12,062 nucleotides of DNA, from the NCBI GenBank assembly GCA_021205645.1, contig JAJPXE010000101.1:1-12062 (forward strand). Reading direction: 5' to 3'. The DNA comes from Candidatus Gastranaerophilales bacterium. GTDB taxonomy: Bacteria > Cyanobacteriota > Vampirovibrionia > Gastranaerophilales > Gastranaerophilaceae. Shown one piece after another: positions 7,065 through 12,062 of this stretch (the first letter of the stretch is position 1; each line of letters starts with the position of its first letter). The position numbers and the translations under genes were made by a program. The notes beneath the pieces were generated by a model. The model saw only the letters and a list, made by a program, of their open reading frames with translations, was not told where the DNA came from and made no database searches.

Positions 7065-7073
7065 CATTAATAA

Positions 7074-7532
7074 TTATTCCACATACATAATGGTCTGACC
7101 GTATTCAACGGTCTGACCGTCTGTAACACAGATTTCAGTAATTTTACCCGAAAAATCTGATTCAATTTGGTTCATAAGCTTCATAGCCTCAACAATACAA
7201 ACCACATCACCTACTGAAATGCTGTCACCGACTTTAACAAAAGGTTCAGCATCAGGAGAAGGTTTGCTGTAGAATGTTCCGACCATAGGTGAAACAATGG
7301 CATTACCTTTGTTCGTTTTTTCTTCAACGGCAGGTTCCGCAGCAACGGATTGAGCCGGTTGAGCAGGCGCAGCCGCAGGCATTGCGGGTGCAGGCATGCC
7401 GGCACTGATTACTTCGGGCAAATCTTTTCTGATTGTTATTGCCTGATCACCATTTTCCAGTGAAATTTCCGTCAGTTCGTTATCGGCTATGATTTTAGCT
7501 AATTTTTCTATATAATCAGTTTCAAATTCCAT
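7074..7532 (-). CDS. accB: Biotin carboxyl carrier protein of acetyl-CoA carboxylase
   Basis: A 152-residue carrier that shuttles carboxybiotin between AccC and the carboxyltransferase. The biotinyl lysine is K118 in EAMKLMNQIE, the canonical tetrapeptide being EAMK. The biotinyl domain spans about 77-152 and opens with the typical PMVGTFY (82-88); the expected thumb-like region SPDAEPFVKVGD (92-103) is present. Residues 1-38 form the N-terminal helix and strand, and 43-70 form a flexible Ala/Pro linker (PAPAMPAAAPAQPAQ). GAGG stands 6 bases before the ATG. The gene begins 17 bases after efp, the same pairing seen in cyanobacteria (slr0434-slr0435 in Synechocystis). It ends at a strong terminator. 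The carboxyltransferase genes accA and accD are not in this window. Confidence 0.97.
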   Translation of the reverse strand: MEFETDYIEKLAKIIADNELTEISLENGDQAITIRKDLPEVISAGMPAPAMPAAAPAQPAQSVAAEPAVEEKTNKGNAIVSPMVGTFYSKPSPDAEPFVKVGDSISVGDVVCIVEAMKLMNQIESDFSGKITEICVTDGQTVEYGQTIMYVE

Positions 7533-7549
7533 TTTTTACCTCATTACTA

Positions 7550-8107
7550 TTAACATCTGTCAAGATATTCATTAGACCTTGTATCGACTCTGATAACATC
7601 GCCGTTAGAAACAAAGAACGGAACATTAACAACAGCGCCTGTTTCAAGCGTAGCAGGCTTTGTACCGCCCTGAGCCGTGTTTCCCTTTTCTGCAGGTGGA
7701 GTATCAACAACTTCCAGCTCAACGTGGGATGGAATATCAATACCGATGATATTGCCGTCATGCATTAACACCTGAATAACCATATTTTCTTTCAAATATT
7801 TCACGCCGCTGCCGACTTGAGCCTCTGATAATTGCATTTGCTCGTAGGATTCGTTATCCATCATAACAAAATCCTTGCCTTCTTTGTATAAATATTGCAT
7901 TTCACGTCTATCCAGAGTAGCTTTTGCAACTTTTTCGCCTGCTCTAAAAGTCTTTTCAACAACCTGTCCCGTTTCTACATTTTTGAGTTTTGAGCGTACA
8001 AAAGCTGCACCCTTGCCCGGTTTTACGTGTAAAAACTCGACCACCGACCACAAACCATTGTCTAATTGCAGAGTTAAACCTGTTTTAAAATCGTTTACAG
8101 AAATCAT
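7550..8107 (-). CDS. efp: Translation elongation factor P
   Basis: A 185-residue tRNA-shaped factor that rescues ribosomes stalled at polyproline stretches. Three domains are in order: KOW-like (1-64), OB fold (65-126) and C-terminal OB (about 127-185). The tip of domain I reads KPGKGAAFVR, so K32 corresponds to E. coli Lys34, the residue that is beta-lysylated there. No EpmA, EpmB, EarP or YmfI-type modification gene is in the window, so modification cannot be judged. The C-terminal signature VDTRSNEYLDR matches the family; the final residue is Cys. AAGGAGC precedes the ATG, and a consensus TATAAT stands just upstream. It is the first gene of the efp-accB unit. Confidence 0.97.
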   Translation of the reverse strand: MISVNDFKTGLTLQLDNGLWSVVEFLHVKPGKGAAFVRSKLKNVETGQVVEKTFRAGEKVAKATLDRREMQYLYKEGKDFVMMDNESYEQMQLSEAQVGSGVKYLKENMVIQVLMHDGNIIGIDIPSHVELEVVDTPPAEKGNTAQGGTKPATLETGAVVNVPFFVSNGDVIRVDTRSNEYLDRC

Positions 8108-8130
8108 ATAAGCTCCTTATAATATCTATA

Positions 8131-8136
8131 ATTATA
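8131..8136 (-). promoter_or_regulatory. Consensus -10 box of efp-accB
   Basis: On the minus strand a perfect TATAAT occupies 8136-8131, predicting initiation near 8124 and a short leader of about 17 bases that still includes the AAGGAG ribosome site (about 8118-8112). The -35 region is poor (TTATGT or TTTATG at 17-18 bases spacing). The box would make efp independent of nifJ. Confidence 0.55.
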
Positions 8137-8267
8137 CTATTTCCCCGATAATAACATAAAAATAATAATTTTCCAAATATTAAACAATTATAAAAAAATT
8201 ATTCACTATAGAATCTGCGGAAAAATGTTCCTGCCCTCTCCGGAGGAGTAAATATATTGAGGGAACT

Positions 8268-8342
8268 AAAAAAAACATTTACCCCTGTACTTATCTTTGT
8301 CGGGTAAGAAACCCGAACCAAGCCGTGTAAGTACATCAGGGT
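8268..8342 (-). ncRNA. Long rod-like hairpin with T8 tract, small RNA or terminator
   Basis: ACCC (8281-8284) pairs with GGGT (8339-8342), TGTACTTA (8286-8293) with TAAGTACA (8328-8335), CTT and GT (8295-8300) with AC and AAG (8317-8322), and CGGGT (8301-8305) with ACCCG (8311-8315) around an AAGAA loop. Small bulges include a one-sided loop, CCGTG (8323-8327). On the minus strand the stem is followed after five bases by eight T (8275-8268), so the element looks like a terminator or the 3' end of a small RNA between nifJ and efp. A plus-strand RNA is equally possible from pairing alone. I could not match it to 6S, SRP, tmRNA or a known riboswitch. Confidence 0.4.
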
Positions 8343-8350
8343 TTACATAA

Positions 8351-8385
8351 ATCGGGGCGAAAGTTTTTTAAACTTTCGCCCCGAT
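8351..8385 (-). terminator. Perfect 16-bp inverted repeat downstream of nifJ
   Basis: ATCGGGGCGAAAGTT (8351-8365) is exactly repeated in reverse complement at 8371-8385, and one more pair (8366/8370) leaves a TTT loop. It begins 50 bases after the nifJ stop. This is the most stable-looking stem in the window, but neither strand has a T-tract right after it. It may form a terminator together with the next hairpin, or stabilise the 3' end of the nifJ mRNA. Confidence 0.55.
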
Positions 8386-8435
8386 AACTTATCTGTTCTG
8401 ATTTATCATCAGATTGGAATTGCAAATATTACCAA

Positions 8436-11400
8436 TTATTTCATCAATTCACCGACTGATTTATATACAGCCATACGTTTAGCAGCATCAGATTCTGCCT
8501 GTGTATAAAGCTCCTCAGCAGCTTCAGGGTTTGTCTTGATAAGCGATTTATAACGTCCCTCGCTTCTGATAAACTCTTGATAACTGCCCTTAGGCTCTTT
8601 TGCATCCCAGCTGAACGGAGTTTCGTTATCAGGATTGTATCTGTATAACGGGAAGTATCCTGCTTCAACCGCACGTTTTTGCTCTGTTTGAGTTTTACTC
8701 ATATCTATTCCGTGAGCAATACAAGGAGCATAAGCAAAGATTATCGACGGACCGTTGTAGCTTTCGGCTTCCTGCAGTGCTTTAAGAGTTTGACCCCTGT
8801 CAGCACCAAGAGCAACTGATGCTACATATACATATCCGTATGACATACTCATCAAGCCCATGTTTTTCTTGTATGTTCTCTTACCGCCTGTTGCAAACTT
8901 AGCAACAGCACCTGTCGGAGTCGATTTTGATGCCTGACCGCCCGTATTTGAATATACTTCGGTATCAAGTACAAGAATATTGACATTCTTATTCTGGGCA
9001 AGAACATGGTCTATACCGCCGTATCCGATATCGTTTGCCCAACCGTCACCGCCAATTATCCATACGGATTTGTCGGTAAAATAGTCTTGAAGTTCTCTGA
9101 CTTTTGCTAAATCAGGACATTTTATATCCGCATACTTTGCAAGAACCTCTTTTGCCTTATTTTGAGCCGCAATTGCCTCGTCTGTCTTAGAATTGTCAAA
9201 ATGAGCCATTGCTCCTTCCAGCGCCTCTTTTAAATCAGCAGGTGTCTTATCATTTTCAAGCACTTTTTCCACAAAAGTTTTTAAGGTGCTTCTGTTCTGA
9301 TCAACAGCCAATCTCATACCGTAACCAAACTCGGCATTATCTTCAAATAATGAGTTTGCCCATGCCGGACCTCTGCCCTCTTTGGTTTTTGTGTACGGAA
9401 TTGTCGGGAATGTTCCCGAATATATTGATGAACATCCTGTTGCATTCGCTATTATTGAGTTTTCACCGAAAAGCTGCGATACCAGTTTGACGTACGGTGT
9501 TTCACCGCAGCCTGCACAGGCACCCGAAAACTCAAACAGCGGTTTTCTCAGCATTGCCCCTTTAATGGTTTTGGTTGTATTTCTACCCATTACATTGTCA
9601 GGTAATGAGTCAAAGTATTTTTCGTTTTCTAACTCGCAAGCATCAATCTCAGCCTCAATAGACGACCAGCTTAAAGCTTGTTTTTCAGGATTTTTATTTG
9701 CAGGACACTGATCTACACAGACACCGCAGCCCGTACAATCTTCGCAATATACCTGCACTTTAAATTGTTCACCGTTCAAGTTTGGTTTAGCATCAACTGT
9801 TTTGAACGAGTCAGGAATATTTTTAAGACTGTCTTTTTCTGCCAGTTTAGTTCTGATAGCGGCGTGAGGGCAAGCAGATGCACATATACCGCACTGAATA
9901 CAATTTTCAGAATTCCAGTGAGGTACACGTGGTGCAATACCACGTTTTTCCAGACAAGCCGTTCCTGTCGGAATAACTCCATCTATCGACATTGCCGATA
10001 CCGGAATATCGTCGCCTTTCTGACGCATTGACGGTTCTATAATTCTCTTTGCGAATTCATCTGCATCATCTGATATTAATTTAACATCATCAACGCAGCC
10101 GACACCGTCGAGCGAAGCAGGTACTATCACTTCTTCACAGGCATCAACCGCAGCATCTATCAATGCAAGGTTCATATTAACAACATCATCGCCTTTCTTT
10201 TTAAATGTTTTTGTTGTCATCTGTTTCATACCCTCAAGAGCTTGTTCAAACGGTATGATACCCGAAACTTTAAAGTAAGCAACCATCATAACTGTATTGG
10301 CACCTTTACCCCGAAGCCCCGGCTGCTGCTTAATCAGAGCTTCAGCATCAACATTATAGAACTTGATTTTCTTATCAATAATTGTTTTCTGCATATCTCT
10401 TGTTAAATGCGCAAATGCTTCTTCTTTAGAGTACGGCGAATTTAACAGAAAAGTTCCGCCCTCTTTTATACCTTTCAGCAGATCATATCTGCCGATATAA
10501 GCGTGAGCCGAACAGGATACAAAATCAGGTGCGGTGATTAAATAAGTGGATTTAATCGGTTCATCACCAAACCTCAGGTGAGAAACCGTTACACCGAATG
10601 ATTTTTTAGAGTCATAGGCAAAATATGCCTGTGCATCTTTATCCGTATATTGACCGATAATTTTAATTGAGTTTTTATTAGCCCCGACAGTGCCGTCCGA
10701 GCCAAGCCCCCAGAACATACAGTTTGTTGTACCCTCCGGTTCGGTTACAATATGTTCGGTAACTTTTAATGATTTATTGGTAACATCATCTTCAATACCG
10801 ACTGTAAAATCATGGAAACCGTTGTTTTCAGAATGTTTATAAACAGCCAAAATCATAGACGGAGTGAATTCTTTTGAAGAAAGACCATAACGTCCGCCGA
10901 TTACACGAATATCTTTATTCTCTAAAGCTGCAACAACATCCAGATACAGAGGCTCGCCGATAGAACCCGGTTCTTTTGTTCTGTCAAGCACAGCTATGCG
11001 TTTTGTTGATTTTGGTAAGGTCTCGTTAAATCTTTTAACATCAAAAGGTCTGTACAGTCTGACTTTAACAAGACCGTATTTAGTACCTCTTGTTTTGTTG
11101 AGATATTCTATGGTTTCTTCAATAGCTTCGCAGCCCGAACCCATTGCAACAATAACATCGGTTGCATCAGATGCACCTGCATAGTCAAACGGATGATATT
11201 GTCTGCCGGTTACTGTCGCAACTTTATCCATATATTCTTGAACAATATCAGGAACAGCATCGTAATACTTGTTAACAGTTTCACGTCCCTGGAAGTATAC
11301 ATCGGTATTTTGTGCCCCTACTTTACAAACCGGAGCTTCCGGACGAAGTGCTCTTTTTCTAAATTCTTCAATATATTCAGGTTCGACCAGACCAGCTATA

Positions 11401-11969
11401 TCTTCATAAGATATTTCTTCGATTTTGTGAACCTCGTGAGATGTTCTGAACCCGTCAAAGAACTGCAAGAACGGAACTTTAGCTTTATAAGTTGCCAGAT
11501 GGGCTACCAGAGCAAGATCCATTTCTTCCTGAACAGAATTTGCCGCTAACATAGCGAAGCCTGTGTTTCTGCAACCCATAACATCGGTATGGTCACCGAA
11601 AATTGCTAATGATTGAGCAGCTAAAGCTCTTGCTGCAACATGAAACACCGTAGGCAGCATTTCACCGGCAATCTTGTGCATAACCGGTATCATCAATAAC
11701 AGCCCTTGAGAAGCTGTATAAGTAGAGGTTAAAGACCCTGCCGCAAGCGAGCCGTGAACTGCACCTGCCGCACCTGCTTCCGATTGCATTTCAGCTACGT
11801 TTACTTCTTTACCCCAAATGTTTTTCTTGTGTTGTGACGCCCATTCGTCGATCCATTCTCCCATTGTGGAAGATGGTGTAATAGGATAGATTGCCGATAC
11901 TTCACTCAGTGCATACGCAACATGTGCTGCTGCATAGTTACCGTCAACCGTTATTGTTTTCTTTGGCAT
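8436..11969 (-). CDS. nifJ: Pyruvate:ferredoxin (flavodoxin) oxidoreductase
   Basis: A 1177-residue single-chain PFOR that oxidatively decarboxylates pyruvate with CoA to acetyl-CoA, CO2 and reduced ferredoxin or flavodoxin. Catalytic residues known from Desulfovibrio africanus PFOR are at matching places: T31 in YPITPSS, E64 in QSEAGA, R114 in AARAL, and N979 in the TPP motif GGDGWAND, which pairs with YSNTGGQ (1006-1012). The ferredoxin-like domain carries C690, C693, C696, C700 and C745, C748, C751, C755, with an additional C742. The proximal cluster ligands are C818, C821, C846 and C1083. The C-terminus stops about where the extra domain VII of D. africanus PFOR would begin, so that oxygen-protective extension is absent. 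It is monocistronic by layout. The product suits fermentation and is oxygen-sensitive. Confidence 0.97.
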   Translation of the reverse strand: MPKKTITVDGNYAAAHVAYALSEVSAIYPITPSSTMGEWIDEWASQHKKNIWGKEVNVAEMQSEAGAAGAVHGSLAAGSLTSTYTASQGLLLMIPVMHKIAGEMLPTVFHVAARALAAQSLAIFGDHTDVMGCRNTGFAMLAANSVQEEMDLALVAHLATYKAKVPFLQFFDGFRTSHEVHKIEEISYEDIAGLVEPEYIEEFRKRALRPEAPVCKVGAQNTDVYFQGRETVNKYYDAVPDIVQEYMDKVATVTGRQYHPFDYAGASDATDVIVAMGSGCEAIEETIEYLNKTRGTKYGLVKVRLYRPFDVKRFNETLPKSTKRIAVLDRTKEPGSIGEPLYLDVVAALENKDIRVIGGRYGLSSKEFTPSMILAVYKHSENNGFHDFTVGIEDDVTNKSLKVTEHIVTEPEGTTNCMFWGLGSDGTVGANKNSIKIIGQYTDKDAQAYFAYDSKKSFGVTVSHLRFGDEPIKSTYLITAPDFVSCSAHAYIGRYDLLKGIKEGGTFLLNSPYSKEEAFAHLTRDMQKTIIDKKIKFYNVDAEALIKQQPGLRGKGANTVMMVAYFKVSGIIPFEQALEGMKQMTTKTFKKKGDDVVNMNLALIDAAVDACEEVIVPASLDGVGCVDDVKLISDDADEFAKRIIEPSMRQKGDDIPVSAMSIDGVIPTGTACLEKRGIAPRVPHWNSENCIQCGICASACPHAAIRTKLAEKDSLKNIPDSFKTVDAKPNLNGEQFKVQVYCEDCTGCGVCVDQCPANKNPEKQALSWSSIEAEIDACELENEKYFDSLPDNVMGRNTTKTIKGAMLRKPLFEFSGACAGCGETPYVKLVSQLFGENSIIANATGCSSIYSGTFPTIPYTKTKEGRGPAWANSLFEDNAEFGYGMRLAVDQNRSTLKTFVEKVLENDKTPADLKEALEGAMAHFDNSKTDEAIAAQNKAKEVLAKYADIKCPDLAKVRELQDYFTDKSVWIIGGDGWANDIGYGGIDHVLAQNKNVNILVLDTEVYSNTGGQASKSTPTGAVAKFATGGKRTYKKNMGLMSMSYGYVYVASVALGADRGQTLKALQEAESYNGPSIIFAYAPCIAHGIDMSKTQTEQKRAVEAGYFPLYRYNPDNETPFSWDAKEPKGSYQEFIRSEGRYKSLIKTNPEAAEELYTQAESDAAKRMAVYKSVGELMK

Positions 11970-11976
11970 ATGTACG

Positions 11977-11984
11977 CCCTCCTT
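11977..11984 (-). promoter_or_regulatory. Strong ribosome binding site of nifJ
   Basis: AAGGAGGG on the minus strand lies 7 bases before the ATG at 11969, the best Shine-Dalgarno match in the window. It fixes the start and fits a highly expressed central enzyme. The leader up to 12062 is AT-rich with several TATA-like boxes; none has a convincing -35 partner, so I do not name a promoter. Confidence 0.8.
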
Positions 11985-12062
11985 ACATATTTCTAGCCGT
12001 TTCTATAACTCTTTATATATTAAAATGTATCGCAAATATATTTTGATTACAACTGATTTAAC

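Larger units (their letters stand above)
8108..8435. other. 328-base structured spacer between nifJ and efp
   Basis: No ORF is supported here. From the nifJ side it holds the perfect 16-bp inverted repeat (8351-8385), the long hairpin with the A8/T8 tract (8268-8342), and a third possible stem: CCTC (8235-8238) can pair with GAGG at 8243-8246, or with 8259-8262 together with GTTC/GAAC (8227-8230/8263-8266). From about 8137 to 8210 it is very AT-rich, ending at the efp -10. A TATAGAAT (8207-8214) could serve as a plus-strand -10 for an RNA running through the structured part. Confidence 0.5.

Noticed and set aside
8351..8385. Terminal inverted repeat of an insertion sequence
   Set aside because: The two arms are three to five bases apart, there is no transposase nearby and no direct target duplication.
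8215..8390. 6S RNA, SRP RNA or a known riboswitch
   Set aside because: The spacer lacks the SRP GGAAGGAAGCA-like core, tmRNA ends and riboswitch core motifs I know, and its ends do not form the closing stem expected of 6S RNA.
11193..11549. Plus-strand open frame of 118 codons opposite nifJ, with others at 9382-9711 and 9678-10031
   Set aside because: All are antisense to conserved PFOR domains, with no start signals or recognisable motifs.
1..12062. CRISPR array, tRNA, rRNA, phage or defence genes
   Set aside because: No regularly spaced repeats, cloverleaf-like segments or relevant protein families are visible; the content is core metabolism and translation.

Overview
The window looks like a piece of chromosome from an AT-rich, anaerobic or microaerophilic, diderm bacterium. 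The best guess is a non-photosynthetic relative of Cyanobacteria (Vampirovibrionia/Melainabacteria, for example Gastranaerophilales). Four observations lead there. The gene at 1424-2377 has the architecture of LdpA, a two-[4Fe-4S] protein known mainly from cyanobacteria. efp and accB are adjacent, as in cyanobacteria. A full-length pyruvate:ferredoxin oxidoreductase points to fermentative or anaerobic energy metabolism. A signal-peptide-bearing beta-barrel protein implies an outer membrane. Lineage is inferred from remembered family distributions, not from a search.

Left part (1-3640). A porin-like outer-membrane protein is encoded on the minus strand (94-1299). It is divergent from a plus-strand pair, ldpA-like (1424-2377) and an AlkD-type DNA glycosylase (2377-3105), whose stop and start codons overlap (TAATG). 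The divergent spacer carries an extended -10 promoter (TGTTATAAT) for ldpA. The predicted ldpA transcript begins with a hairpin. A small plus-strand gene of unknown function (3278-3610) follows behind its own candidate -10. An open frame of 31 codons runs from just after the porin stop off the left edge and may be the start of another gene.

Middle and right (3830-11969). All genes are on the minus strand. In transcription order they are nifJ (PFOR), efp, accB, accC, deoC and ychF. nifJ has the strongest Shine-Dalgarno sequence of the window and stands alone. It is separated from efp by a 328-base spacer holding two pronounced inverted repeats. efp has a consensus TATAAT box and is followed 17 bases later by accB. 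A textbook intrinsic terminator lies immediately after accB. accC, deoC and ychF then follow with gaps of 25 and 0 bases and form one probable transcription unit.

Functionally, PFOR makes acetyl-CoA and reduced ferredoxin. AccB and AccC are the biotin carrier and biotin carboxylase that start conversion of acetyl-CoA to malonyl-CoA for lipid synthesis. DeoC feeds deoxyribose carbon into glycolysis as glyceraldehyde-3-phosphate and acetaldehyde. EF-P and YchF act at the ribosome. I see no tRNA, rRNA, CRISPR array, transposase, phage gene or recognisable defence system. The least explained parts are the ldpA-alkD pair, the structured spacer at 8215-8390 and the 110-residue orphan.
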